From an uncultured Oceanospirillaceae bacterium (lineage in GTDB: Bacteria; Pseudomonadota; Gammaproteobacteria; Pseudomonadales; Balneatricaceae), in contig CAJXEN010000004.1 in the NCBI GenBank assembly GCA_913052465.1, positions 1-37,484 on the forward strand: a stretch of 37,484 bases of DNA. The letters run 5' to 3'. The notes under the pieces were generated by a model. It saw nothing but the letters and a program-made list of their open reading frames with translations, had not been told where the DNA came from and did not search any database. The position numbers were made by a program, and so were the translations under genes. This document shows positions 7,940 through 17,254 of the stretch, in pieces (within the stretch, counting starts at the first letter, position 1; every line of letters starts with the position of its first letter).

Positions 7940-9709
7940 TTACTTTTGATCAGACAATGGAATTTCAACCGTAAAGGTTGAACCATGGTTAAGTTTACTT
8001 TTTAGATGCAAATTACCCCTATGGTTTTGCACGATATGTTTAACGATGGCAAGGCCAAGTCCAGTGCCACCAAGGGATTGTGAGCGAGCTTTGTTGACTC
8101 GATAGAAGCGTTCAAAAATCCGCTCTTGATCCGCCTCGTCAATACCTAAGCCGTTGTCTTTTACTGTCAGCACCGCGAGCCCAGACTGAGCCTTAATTTG
8201 TACGGTCACTGTGCCCATTTCTGCAGTGTATTTAATAGCGTTATCAATCAAATTAGTGGCCATTTGACCCAAGGCATTGTCGTCTCCAAGCAACGTCATC
8301 TGGCCACCTTCTATTTCCAACTCTAAAACTACTTTATGGCTTTGGGCTACAGCCTGTAAGTTAGCGCACACCCTTTGTATCACCTGCGTTAGATCTACTT
8401 GGGTATTAAATGCTTTGTCATTGCTTTCTAATCGAGATAAGGCCAAGAGGTCGGAGACTAGGTCTGACAAGCGTATAGATTGGCCATGAATTTTACGCAT
8501 AAAGCGCTGCCTAATCGTGGCATCTATGGTTTCACTCTCTATTAAGGTTTCTGCAAAACCACGAATCGCAGTAATGGGAGTTTTTAACTCATGGGACGCG
8601 TTAGCAACGAAATCTGCACGCATTTTATCGATACGCTGAACATCAGTAATATCTTGCAATACTAGTATGGCACCTGCTTGATGGGATTGTTTTAACAAGG
8701 TGACATGCAACCGATAGTGGCGCGCAAAAGTATACCCATCTAGTTGGATGGTCTGCTCCACACTGGATTGTTGTTGGTGGCACTGCATAAAAGCTTGGTC
8801 TAGGTTATTAGATCTATCGATGTCTTTTAATGATTGGCCTAAACAACGCTCACTACTGGTGCGCAACATACGGCATGCAGCAGCATTAACATGGGTAATA
8901 AGCCCTTCACTGGTCACAGTGATTACACCTTCGTTCATACTTTTAAGGATGGTGGAAAGTTGGTCACGCTCAGTCTTTATGATGTCAAACCGCTGGGCCG
9001 AAATATCAGCCATTTGGTTGAGCGAACGAGCTAAGTCACCTATTTCATCCCGTCTATGGCTAGGAATGCGTAATTGATAACGACCGTGGGCATAGTTATT
9101 GGCAATCAGCGTCATTTGCCTAAGAGGGCGGGCAAAACTCATGGCTAACCAATACCCTATAAATAGCGCGATTAATCCCGTCAGGCTCGCGGCGATGACG
9201 ATTACCCGGCGTAAATAGTTGATTTCTTTATCAATGCGTTCTGTAGACAAAGCAGTGCGGATATAACCCAGATCTGAGTTACTAGCTGTGGCTGGTACGG
9301 CCACATACAACATGGTTTTTTGTAAAGTTCTACTATAGCGCTGCGACTGTCCTATTGTTGATTTATTGGCCTGTATTATTTCTGGCCGATAGCGATGGTT
9401 ATCCATTTGTTCAGGGGTAAACTCAGAATCAGCGATCACTATCCCCTCTTTTGTGAGTAAGGTAATGCGGGTGTCGACACGGCGGCCAATCTGCTCCACA
9501 GTCTGCTGTATCTGTGTTTGTGTTTGGCCACCTATGTTAGGAAATGATTGCTGCAAAATGAAGGCTTGGCTAGACAAGTTGTTACTGATGTCCCGTAAAC
9601 TTGCCTGCTCAATTTGACGCTGAACCATTAGTCCAACAATTAAAATACTAAATAATATAACAACTGCAAAACCGGCGTAAAGTCTTATAAATATAGGAGA
9701 GTGGCGCAT
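7940..9709 (-). CDS. phoR: Phosphate regulon sensor histidine kinase PhoR (periplasmic sensor, HAMP, PAS, HisKA, HATPase)
   Basis: 589 aa; ANASHELKTPITAIRGFAETL H-box, NAIKYT N-box, GLGLAIVKHIV G-box; follows phoB. Confidence 0.88.
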   Translation of the reverse strand: MRHSPIFIRLYAGFAVVILFSILIVGLMVQRQIEQASLRDISNNLSSQAFILQQSFPNIGGQTQTQIQQTVEQIGRRVDTRITLLTKEGIVIADSEFTPEQMDNHRYRPEIIQANKSTIGQSQRYSRTLQKTMLYVAVPATASNSDLGYIRTALSTERIDKEINYLRRVIVIAASLTGLIALFIGYWLAMSFARPLRQMTLIANNYAHGRYQLRIPSHRRDEIGDLARSLNQMADISAQRFDIIKTERDQLSTILKSMNEGVITVTSEGLITHVNAAACRMLRTSSERCLGQSLKDIDRSNNLDQAFMQCHQQQSSVEQTIQLDGYTFARHYRLHVTLLKQSHQAGAILVLQDITDVQRIDKMRADFVANASHELKTPITAIRGFAETLIESETIDATIRQRFMRKIHGQSIRLSDLVSDLLALSRLESNDKAFNTQVDLTQVIQRVCANLQAVAQSHKVVLELEIEGGQMTLLGDDNALGQMATNLIDNAIKYTAEMGTVTVQIKAQSGLAVLTVKDNGLGIDEADQERIFERFYRVNKARSQSLGGTGLGLAIVKHIVQNHRGNLHLKSKLNHGSTFTVEIPLSDQK

Positions 9710-9710
9710 G

Positions 9711-10418
9711 CTAGGGTGCTTCGTTTGCTAGGGTTTTAGTATAGTTGGGGTCACAGCGGTAACCCACTCCGCGTACAGTTTCTATCGCTGATGCGGCCTC
9801 TCCCAACTGTTTGCGAACGCCACGGATGTGCACATCAACGTTACGATCGACTACTTCAGATTGCTCACCTAAGGCTGACAATATGAGCTGTTCTCTTGAA
9901 AATGCCCTGCCAGGCTGTGCCATCAAGGTATGCAACAGTTTAAATTCTGTGGTGGTCAGTTTCAACATTTTGCCATTTAGGCTGCAATGGTAGGCATCTA
10001 GGTCCAATAATAAAGAGCCCATGGAAAGTATGTTTGGGTTAGGTTTTCGGCGTAAGGCCACTTTGATTCTAGCTAATAATTCAGCTTGGCTAAATGGCTT
10101 GGTCATATAGTCATCAGCGCCCCTGCTAAGACCGCCAATAACGTCTGCCTCTTCGCTTCGAGCCGACAACATAATAATAGGTATTAACTGGGTTTTAGGG
10201 TCTGCTTTTAGTCGCTCACACACCTGCATGCCGTTTAGGCCGGGCAACATGATATCAAGTAATATTAAATCAGGATGTTTTGTTTGCGCTAGCTCTAAAC
10301 CTTTAATACCATCGTTAGCTAAAGTAACAGTATAGCCAGCCCTTTCAAGGTTGTAAGCGATAATCTCTTGAATATCAGCTTCATCTTCAATACATAAAAT
10401 GTTGTGTTCGCTGGACAT
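9711..10418 (-). CDS. phoB: Phosphate regulon response regulator PhoB (OmpR family)
   Basis: 235 aa; receiver (LILLDIMLPGLNGMQVCERLK) plus winged-helix domain (EVVDRNVDVHIRGVRKQLGEAASAIETVRGVGYRC). Confidence 0.9.
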   Translation of the reverse strand: MSSEHNILCIEDEADIQEIIAYNLERAGYTVTLANDGIKGLELAQTKHPDLILLDIMLPGLNGMQVCERLKADPKTQLIPIIMLSARSEEADVIGGLSRGADDYMTKPFSQAELLARIKVALRRKPNPNILSMGSLLLDLDAYHCSLNGKMLKLTTTEFKLLHTLMAQPGRAFSREQLILSALGEQSEVVDRNVDVHIRGVRKQLGEAASAIETVRGVGYRCDPNYTKTLANEAP

Positions 10419-10424
10419 AGATGG

Positions 10425-11783
10425 TTATTTCCCGATACAAAATGATCCAAAAATACGGCCTAGTAAGTCATCACTGGTGAAGCTTCCGGTAATCTCGTTT
10501 AAACATTCTTGGGCTAAGCGTAAGTCTTCAGCCAATAATTCACCGGCCTGGCTGTAAACCAGTTGTACGGCCCCTTCTTGTAATAGTGTTCGACATCGCT
10601 CTAATGCATCTAAGTGACGTCTGCGGGCACTAAAACCACCTTCTAGGGTAGCTTGATAGCCAACTGCTTGTTTTAACTGGCGCCGCAGGAGGTCTAAGCC
10701 GTGACCCTTTTTTGCACTTAAGTAAATACAGTCTACACCATCAACTTGAGTTAGGTTAGGTAGGTCGTGAGTGAGGTCTATTTTATTACGAACTAAAGTG
10801 AGTTGGCTGGGCATAGGTTGGGGGCCCATTAATCTAAGCCAGTGCTCCTTTGGAGACGCTAAATCGTGAGCATCTTGTAGCAATAATATCTGGTCGGCTT
10901 GACCAATGGCTTCAACAGCACGTTCAATGCCGATTTTTTCTACTTTGTCTGGGCTTTCACGCAAACCTGCGGTGTCTACAATATGTAACGGTAGGCCATC
11001 TATATTGATTGATTCTTTTAAAAGATCTCTTGTGGTACCTGCAATATCTGTGACGATAGCACGGTCTTGTCCTGCTAGTGCATTGAGCAAGCTTGACTTA
11101 CCAGCGTTAGGGGCGCCAGCGATCACCACTTGCATGCCTTCTTGTAAAAGAGTGCCTTGGTGAGCTTGTTGCAATAAGAGATCTAACTCTGCCTGAGCGT
11201 TATCTAATAGTGCCGCCACCTTGCCATCGGCTAAAAAATCAATCTCTTCTTCCGGAAAATCAATGGCAGCTTCCACGTAAAGGCGCAGATAAATGAGGTT
11301 TTCAACCAGGGTATTAATATGCGTGGAAAAGACTCCCTGCAAGGAACGAAAGGCGTTTCTAGCGGCTTGTTCTGAGCTAGCGTCTATTAGGTCAGCAATC
11401 GATTCTGCTTGAGCTAGGTCCATTTTATCATTTAAAAATGCGCGCTCAGAAAACTCTCCAGGGCGTGCTATACGTGCCCCAAGGTGAATCAGTTCACGCT
11501 GCAATACATCCATTACCACCTGGCCGCCATGGCCCTGAAATTCGAATACGTCCTCGCCCGTGAAAGACTCGGGCCCTTTAAAATAGAGGCTTATACCGGC
11601 ATCAATCTGGTCACCATTGTTGTCTAAAAAAGCGCCATAGTGAGCATGGCGAACGATGCCTTGATTACGGCTTAGTTGTTGGCCGTAGCTCAGGGCACTA
11701 GGACCAGATAGGCGAATAATACCCACACCACCCCGGCCTGGGGGAGTAGTTTGAGCGCAGATGGTGTCTAAATCTGATTGCAT
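10425..11783 (-). CDS. mnmE: tRNA uridine-5-carboxymethylaminomethyl(34) synthesis GTPase MnmE
   Basis: 452 aa; [14 protein letters not shown] G1 motif, [17 protein letters not shown]-terminal FGSFCIGK. Confidence 0.97.
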   Translation of the reverse strand: MQSDLDTICAQTTPPGRGGVGIIRLSGPSALSYGQQLSRNQGIVRHAHYGAFLDNNGDQIDAGISLYFKGPESFTGEDVFEFQGHGGQVVMDVLQRELIHLGARIARPGEFSERAFLNDKMDLAQAESIADLIDASSEQAARNAFRSLQGVFSTHINTLVENLIYLRLYVEAAIDFPEEEIDFLADGKVAALLDNAQAELDLLLQQAHQGTLLQEGMQVVIAGAPNAGKSSLLNALAGQDRAIVTDIAGTTRDLLKESINIDGLPLHIVDTAGLRESPDKVEKIGIERAVEAIGQADQILLLQDAHDLASPKEHWLRLMGPQPMPSQLTLVRNKIDLTHDLPNLTQVDGVDCIYLSAKKGHGLDLLRRQLKQAVGYQATLEGGFSARRRHLDALERCRTLLQEGAVQLVYSQAGELLAEDLRLAQECLNEITGSFTSDDLLGRIFGSFCIGK

Positions 11784-11855
11784 GGTAGTTAGAGTTTCGC
11801 AGACTTACTTTGAAACCTTCGGCTCCTGTGGTGCAAAAGGGGGTTTAATGATTAC

Positions 11856-11884
11856 AAAAAAGGCCTCACTAGGAGACCTTTTTA
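11856..11884 (-). terminator. Rho-independent terminator between yidC and mnmE
   Basis: aaaaaaGGCCTCactaGGAGaCCttttt: GC stem with A-tract and T-tract on opposite sides, 20 nt past the yidC stop. Confidence 0.75.
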
Positions 11885-11903
11885 TCATGTTTAGCACGCT
11901 AGG

Positions 11904-13577
11904 TTAACTTTTACGTGCAGCCATCGATTTTTCTATGCGCTTAGTAATGACATATTGCTGTGAAATCGACAATACGTTGTTGCATACCCAATACAAAACA
12001 AGACCAGCAGGGAACCAAAGGAAGAAGATGGTAAATACGATAGGCAACATCTTCATTATTTTAGCCTGCATTGGATCTGGAGGCGTTGGGTTAAGCATCT
12101 GCTGAATAAACATGGTGGCACCCATGAGAACTGGCAATACAAAATAGGGATCTTGTACTGAGAGATCTTGGATCCAAAGAAAAAATGGCGCATGACGTAA
12201 CTCTACAGTTTCCATCAACATCCAATACAAACCAATAAATACAGGCATTTGGATGATAATCGGGAAACAACCACTTAATGGGTTAGCTTTTTCTCTTTTG
12301 TAAAGCTCCATCATGCCCTGGGACATTTTGGCACGGTCGTCGCCAAACTTTTCCTTTAGCTTGGCAATTTCAGGGGCAAGCGCACGCATCTTAGCCATAG
12401 ACCGATAAGAAATAGCGGACGGGTAAAAGAAGAATGCTTTAACACATAAGGTGACCAATAAAATGGCCACACCCCAGTTACCTACAAACCCAAACATGGT
12501 GTTTAGTAACCAGAACAAAGGTTGAGAAACCCACCACAACCAACCATAGTCGACTACTAGATCTAAGTTCTCAGAAATAGCTTCAAGGTCTGCTTGGATT
12601 TTAGGGCCGGTATAAAAGTCTGCTGAAGTGGAACCAGACTGGCCCGCTTGTAATTCTAAGGCAGGGCTAACAAAGCCAGCAATATAGCTATTCTTGCTTA
12701 CACGCGTGCTGTAATTATGTTGTTGCTCTGGGTTAGGTACCCACGCACATACAAAATAATGTTGTAGCATGCCAACCCAGCCGCCTGGGGCGCTGCGCTT
12801 TAAGTTAGCATCATCCATGTCGTCAAAGTCGTAGCGATAATATTTGTCGTCTGGAAAGGAAAACGCTGGGCCTAAATAAGCCGACATACCCATGCCGCCT
12901 GAAGCACTAGGGTCTGCAGAGCGGTCGCGCTTAATTTGACCAAATAAGTTTGCAGACCAAGGTTGATTACTGCGGTTATCAACTGCATAAGTTAAGTTTA
13001 CTAGGTGACTGTCCCGGGTAAAGGTATAGATCTTATTGATCACAGCACCGGTTTTGTCTGTTAAGCTTAAAACTACTTCTAGACTTTGTTGACCGTCTAG
13101 TAACTCGTAGGTAGATTGCGTCGCCTTAAAAATAGGGCGTGTCTTAAGATCTGTGCCGTTGACCCCAATGAGTCCGCTTTGAGCAACGTAAGTTCGTTGT
13201 TGATTTTGTTCTAATAGGGTAAATGGCACATCGGAGTGCCCCATTTCCGCAAGGTATTTGGACAGCGAAGCTTGGATAATGTCTCCACCTTGGGTATCAA
13301 TTACCACTTGCAAGGTACCAGTATTAACCTCAATAAGGCTACCTGCACTGGCGTTCTCTGTCTGCGTTACCACTATGTCGGCATTATCACTGATATAGTT
13401 ACTGGGTTCTGCAGCCACAGCAAAATCTGTACTCACAGCTTCCGTATCGTAGGCGGAAACGCTAGTGACTTGTTGTGGGGCGAGGGCTTGTGTACCGTAG
13501 TCTTGGTTCCACTGCAGTACCATCAAGTAAGAAATGATGGCGACACCCGCAATTAGAATAATGCGTTGAAAGTCCAT
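11904..13577 (-). CDS. yidC: Membrane protein insertase YidC
   Basis: 557 aa; MDFQRIILIAGVAIISYLMVLQWNQDYG N-terminus, NPLSGCFPIIIQMPVFIGLYWMLMETVELRHAPF and VLYWVCNNVLSISQQYVI C-terminal domain. Confidence 0.97.
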   Translation of the reverse strand: MDFQRIILIAGVAIISYLMVLQWNQDYGTQALAPQQVTSVSAYDTEAVSTDFAVAAEPSNYISDNADIVVTQTENASAGSLIEVNTGTLQVVIDTQGGDIIQASLSKYLAEMGHSDVPFTLLEQNQQRTYVAQSGLIGVNGTDLKTRPIFKATQSTYELLDGQQSLEVVLSLTDKTGAVINKIYTFTRDSHLVNLTYAVDNRSNQPWSANLFGQIKRDRSADPSASGGMGMSAYLGPAFSFPDDKYYRYDFDDMDDANLKRSAPGGWVGMLQHYFVCAWVPNPEQQHNYSTRVSKNSYIAGFVSPALELQAGQSGSTSADFYTGPKIQADLEAISENLDLVVDYGWLWWVSQPLFWLLNTMFGFVGNWGVAILLVTLCVKAFFFYPSAISYRSMAKMRALAPEIAKLKEKFGDDRAKMSQGMMELYKREKANPLSGCFPIIIQMPVFIGLYWMLMETVELRHAPFFLWIQDLSVQDPYFVLPVLMGATMFIQQMLNPTPPDPMQAKIMKMLPIVFTIFFLWFPAGLVLYWVCNNVLSISQQYVITKRIEKSMAARKS

Positions 13578-13644
13578 AGAAACAAATCGTCTTTAGTTGT
13601 ATTGAGAAGGAGCCGTTAAAGAATCCTGTTAAAATCCAACAGTG

Positions 13645-13672
13645 ATTATAGGGCTTATGGTTCTATTGGCAA
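13645..13672 (-). promoter_or_regulatory. Candidate sigma70 promoter for yidC
   Basis: Minus strand TTGCCA - N16 - TATAAT, about 70 nt upstream of the yidC start. Confidence 0.45.
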
Positions 13673-13699
13673 TGGGCAGGTCATGGAACAGTGCAAAAT

Positions 13700-14077
13700 C
13701 TAGCCAGTTTGAGCCATTTTTTTACGTAATCGTGACCATTGTTTGAGAATTAGGCGGTGCAGTGTAGCATTATCGAGTTCGCCCAGACCTTTTCTAGACA
13801 ATATGACCAGGTCCAAAGGGGGAGAAAAATCGTTAGTTTGAGTGCACAGCGTTCTGAAACTGTCGCGCATCACCCTTTTTACACGGTTTCGATGAACAGC
13901 GAGCTTTATGCCTTTTTTGGCAATCACTAATCCTAGGCGGGAGTGATTGCCTAAACTTGGTCGAGCCAATATCAGCAGGTGTTGGTCTGAAACTTTAAAA
14001 TCAGCTTGTTCGAAGACCCTTCGAAAATCACTAGCGTTCAGCAGGCGCTGGTGCCGGGAAAAATCGAAGTCAGACAT
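13700..14077 (-). CDS. rnpA: Ribonuclease P protein component
   Basis: 125 aa; GLVIAKKGIKLAVHRNRVKRVMRDSFR signature; adjacent to rpmH. Confidence 0.95.
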   Translation of the reverse strand: MSDFDFSRHQRLLNASDFRRVFEQADFKVSDQHLLILARPSLGNHSRLGLVIAKKGIKLAVHRNRVKRVMRDSFRTLCTQTNDFSPPLDLVILSRKGLGELDNATLHRLILKQWSRLRKKMAQTG

Positions 14078-14098
14078 CTGCTAGCGTGCGACAGTCGT

Positions 14099-14233
14099 TT
14101 ACGCGCTTAGGACTTTACGGCCTTTGGCACGACGTGCATTGATGATGGCGCGTCCACCTGGAGTTGACATACGTGCACGGAAACCGTGAGTGCGTTTGCG
14201 CTTTAGGACGCTAGGTTGAAACGTTCTTTTCAT
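14099..14233 (-). CDS. rpmH: 50S ribosomal protein L34
   Basis: 44 aa reverse-strand [47 protein letters not shown], an unmistakable L34; below the ORF-track size cutoff. Confidence 0.97.
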   Translation of the reverse strand: MKRTFQPSVLKRKRTHGFRARMSTPGGRAIINARRAKGRKVLSA

Positions 14234-14527
14234 GATCGGTCTCGCAAAATTAAGTTAGTGGCCAAAGTTTTGGCGTTGAAAATCTAGGGGCAAAATTATA
14301 TGAGAGGGAAAATCGAATAGCAAGCCTGATTCGCTGTTTAACTTACAAAATGACATAAAAACATTAACTTTATTCGCTGGCTCTAAATATTAAGCCTTAT
14401 CTTATGTTATCGGGCAGCGCCTGTGGATAACTTTAGGCACTTGGTGATAAAATAAAGCCTTTATTGAACCGACTAAACACATCCGTTTTTGACTTGTGAT
14501 TTAGTTTAATTTGGCTTTACTTTATAT
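14234..14527. other. Probable chromosomal replication origin (oriC) in the rpmH-dnaA intergenic region
   Basis: AT-rich 294-bp gap between divergent rpmH and dnaA, containing a perfect DnaA box (TGTGGATAA, 14422-14430). Gene polarity switches here. The rpmH-dnaA position of oriC is established for pseudomonads and relatives. Confidence 0.75.
14422..14430 (-). promoter_or_regulatory. DnaA box (TTATCCACA)
   Basis: Plus strand TGTGGATAA, exact consensus. Confidence 0.8.
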
Positions 14528-15991
14528 ATGTCACAAGCAGTATGGCAACAGTGTTTGGCGCGTCTTCAAGACGAACTGCCAAGTCAGCAATTTAATACTT
14601 GGATTCGACCGTTGAAAGTTAACGAAGAAGGCCGGGTGATACAATTGCTAGCGCCTAATCGTTTTGTGCAGGACTGGGTTAGGGACAAGTACTTTTCTAG
14701 AATACGTGAACTTGTGGCAGATTACGCCACAGATGCAACTCAAGGTGTGACATTAATAGTAGGTCCCTCTGGGAGTGCTTCGCCGAGGGTCAATGCTACT
14801 GGTGATCAGTCGCGCATCATCACCCCACCTACTTTCGTGCCTAGTGCTCCTTTGGCCAGCACTATGGCTAGTCAGTCCCCGCTAAGGCAAGAGCGTGCAA
14901 TAATCCAACCACAGCTACCGTTAGGCTCAGCGGCTGAGCGGGTGGTCCAGGTAGAGGGTTCAGTGCGTCACCAGAGCTATTTGAATAGAGCGTTTACTTT
15001 TTCCAGTTTTGTTCAAGGTAAGTCCAATCAATTGGCGTTAGCTGCAGCTAAGCAAGTGGCAGAAAATCCTGGTAGTTCCTACAATCCTTTGTTTTTATAT
15101 GGTGGAGTTGGTTTAGGTAAAACCCACTTAATGCACGCAGTTGGAGCGGCTTTAATTGAGCGTAACCCAAATGCGAAAGTGGTTTATTTGCACTCAGAGC
15201 GGTTTGTTGCTGACATGGTTAAGGCCTTGCAGCTAAATGCGATCAACGAATTTAAGCGATTTTATCGTTCGGTTGATGCTTTGTTAATAGATGACATACA
15301 GTTTTTTGCAGGAAAAGAGCGCTCTCAAGAAGAATTCTTTCATACCTTTAATGCTCTTTTAGAAAGTGGTCAACAGATGATATTAACCTGTGACCGTTAC
15401 CCCAAAGAAATAGCTGGTTTGGAGGACCGTTTGAAGTCACGGTTTGGTTGGGGCCTAACTGTGGCAGTAGAGCCCCCTGAGCTAGAGACGAGGGTGGCGA
15501 TCCTATTGAAGAAGGCTGACGAGGGTAATATAGCATTGCCAGAAGATGCCGCTTTCTTTCTTGCTAAGAAAATCCGCTCTAACGTACGTGAGCTGGAAGG
15601 TGCCTTAAAGCGTGTGGTGGCTAATTCGCATTTCACTGGTGAGTCAATTACTACGCCTTTTATACAAGAGTCTTTGCGAGACCTGTTGGCGCTCCAGGAC
15701 CGTCAGGTTAGTATTGACAATATTCAGAAGACTGTCGCTAGCTACTATAAAATTAAAATTGCTGATCTTTTGTCTAAACGTCGGTCACGGTCTGTGGCTC
15801 GTCCACGGCAGTTGGCTATGGCTTTGGCGAAAGAACTAACCAATCATAGCTTGCCAGAAATAGGTGATGCTTTTGGAGGCCGCGACCATACTACAGTATT
15901 GCATGCGTGCCGAAAAATAAAAGAGTTACGTGAAGCCGATCGTGACATTCACGATGATTATGATAATTTATATCGCTCGTTAACTGTCTAG
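14528..15991 (+). CDS. dnaA: Chromosomal replication initiator protein DnaA
   Basis: 487 aa; [30 protein letters not shown] Walker [43 protein letters not shown]. Confidence 0.98.
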   Translation: MSQAVWQQCLARLQDELPSQQFNTWIRPLKVNEEGRVIQLLAPNRFVQDWVRDKYFSRIRELVADYATDATQGVTLIVGPSGSASPRVNATGDQSRIITPPTFVPSAPLASTMASQSPLRQERAIIQPQLPLGSAAERVVQVEGSVRHQSYLNRAFTFSSFVQGKSNQLALAAAKQVAENPGSSYNPLFLYGGVGLGKTHLMHAVGAALIERNPNAKVVYLHSERFVADMVKALQLNAINEFKRFYRSVDALLIDDIQFFAGKERSQEEFFHTFNALLESGQQMILTCDRYPKEIAGLEDRLKSRFGWGLTVAVEPPELETRVAILLKKADEGNIALPEDAAFFLAKKIRSNVRELEGALKRVVANSHFTGESITTPFIQESLRDLLALQDRQVSIDNIQKTVASYYKIKIADLLSKRRSRSVARPRQLAMALAKELTNHSLPEIGDAFGGRDHTTVLHACRKIKELREADRDIHDDYDNLYRSLTV

Positions 15992-16052
15992 GTTGATCTA
16001 TAAAGATCTAACTTGATAGCTCACCGGGTCAAACCTTTAACAGGATTGTAGT

Positions 16053-17156
16053 ATGAAATTTACCATCAGCCGAGAAGCCTTTTTAAAGCCCTTAGTGTTA
16101 GTTGCGGGCATTGTTGAGAGGCGTCAAACCCTTCCTGTACTGGCCAACATACTGGTCGTTGTTGAAGGTGATCAACTTACCCTTACGGGTACTGACCTAG
16201 AGGTAGAGTTGGTTGGTCGGGTGAGTTTAGACCAAGTGGGTGAAGATGGTGGGGTGACTATACCGGCGCGCAAGTTGATGGATATTTGCAAGTCACTACC
16301 TGATCACGCCATGATCGAAGTTTCTCAGAATGAAGAACACGTGTTAGTGCGTTCGGCGCGTAGTAAGTTTAAGTTATCCACACTTCCTGCTGCTGACTTT
16401 CCAAACGTAGAGGATAGTCCTGAGTCGTTTGAATTTGAGGTGCCACAAATGGCCCTTAAACAGTTGGTTGATCAAACTGGCTTTGCCATGGCTCAGCAAG
16501 ATGTCCGTTATTATTTAAATGGCATGTTGTTTGAGATTAAAGACAGCCAATTGCGCACAGTGGCTACTGATGGCCACAGGTTAGCGACGAGTTTTATGCC
16601 AGTTGCTTTGCCCGACCAAGCTGGACAGCAATTGATCGTGCCGCGAAAGGGAGTGTTGGAGTTGGCGCGCTTAATGACGGAACAGGATGGAACGGTGCGG
16701 TTAGTTGTTGGAGCGAGCCATATCCGTGCATTTACCAGTGAGTTCATTTTTACATCTAAGCTTGTTGACGGCAAGTTTCCGGATTATGAGCGTGTATTGC
16801 CGCGTAATGGCGACAAAGTTGTGCTCGTTGATCGCTTGGCGATGCGTGGCGTATTAAGCCGTGCAGCCATACTATCCAACGAAAAGTACCGTGGGGTCCG
16901 TATGACTGTAAGTGATACTAACTTACAGGTGGTGGCTAATAATCCAGAGCAGGAAGAGGCAGAAGAAAGCCTCATGGTGGATTATCAGGGTGCTCAAATC
17001 GAAATTGGTTTCAACGTTGGTTATGTATTAGATGTGCTTAATGTTCTGCATAGTGATCAGGTAAAAATAACCTTAAGTGATTCTAATTCTAGTGCGCTAT
17101 TGGCAGAGGGTGGCAATGGCGCAGCTCAATACGTCATCATGCCAATGCGCCTATAA
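16053..17156 (+). CDS. dnaN: DNA polymerase III beta subunit (sliding clamp)
   Basis: 367 aa; MKFTISREAFLKPLVLVAGIVERRQTLPVLANILV ... YVIMPMRL C-terminus. Confidence 0.98.
   Translation: MKFTISREAFLKPLVLVAGIVERRQTLPVLANILVVVEGDQLTLTGTDLEVELVGRVSLDQVGEDGGVTIPARKLMDICKSLPDHAMIEVSQNEEHVLVRSARSKFKLSTLPAADFPNVEDSPESFEFEVPQMALKQLVDQTGFAMAQQDVRYYLNGMLFEIKDSQLRTVATDGHRLATSFMPVALPDQAGQQLIVPRKGVLELARLMTEQDGTVRLVVGASHIRAFTSEFIFTSKLVDGKFPDYERVLPRNGDKVVLVDRLAMRGVLSRAAILSNEKYRGVRMTVSDTNLQVVANNPEQEEAEESLMVDYQGAQIEIGFNVGYVLDVLNVLHSDQVKITLSDSNSSALLAEGGNGAAQYVIMPMRL
16374..16382 (+). promoter_or_regulatory. DnaA box within dnaN coding sequence
   Basis: TTATCCACA exact consensus; intragenic, so function is uncertain. 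Confidence 0.4.
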
Positions 17157-17232
17157 CTGAGCTCGAACTGAAGCTTTTTCTGTGCGCCAGGTGTACTGGT
17201 GAACTTAGTTTATAAGCACTTTTTTAAAGGTG

Positions 17233-17241
17233 TTATACACA
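17233..17241 (+). promoter_or_regulatory. DnaA box in dnaN-recF intergenic region
   Basis: TTATACACA (TTATNCACA class), ending 13 nt before the recF start codon. Confidence 0.5.
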
Positions 17242-17254
17242 GGTAGTATGGTCT

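Noticed and set aside
15348-15839. ORFs overlapping dnaA in other frames (15348-15536, 15397-15636, 15612-15839)
   Set aside because: Shadow ORFs of a confidently identified dnaA.
16331-16347. CACGTG palindrome in dnaN (GAACACGTGTTA) as a third parS site
   Set aside because: Flanks do not match TGTTTCACGTGAAACA; only the CACGTG core is shared.
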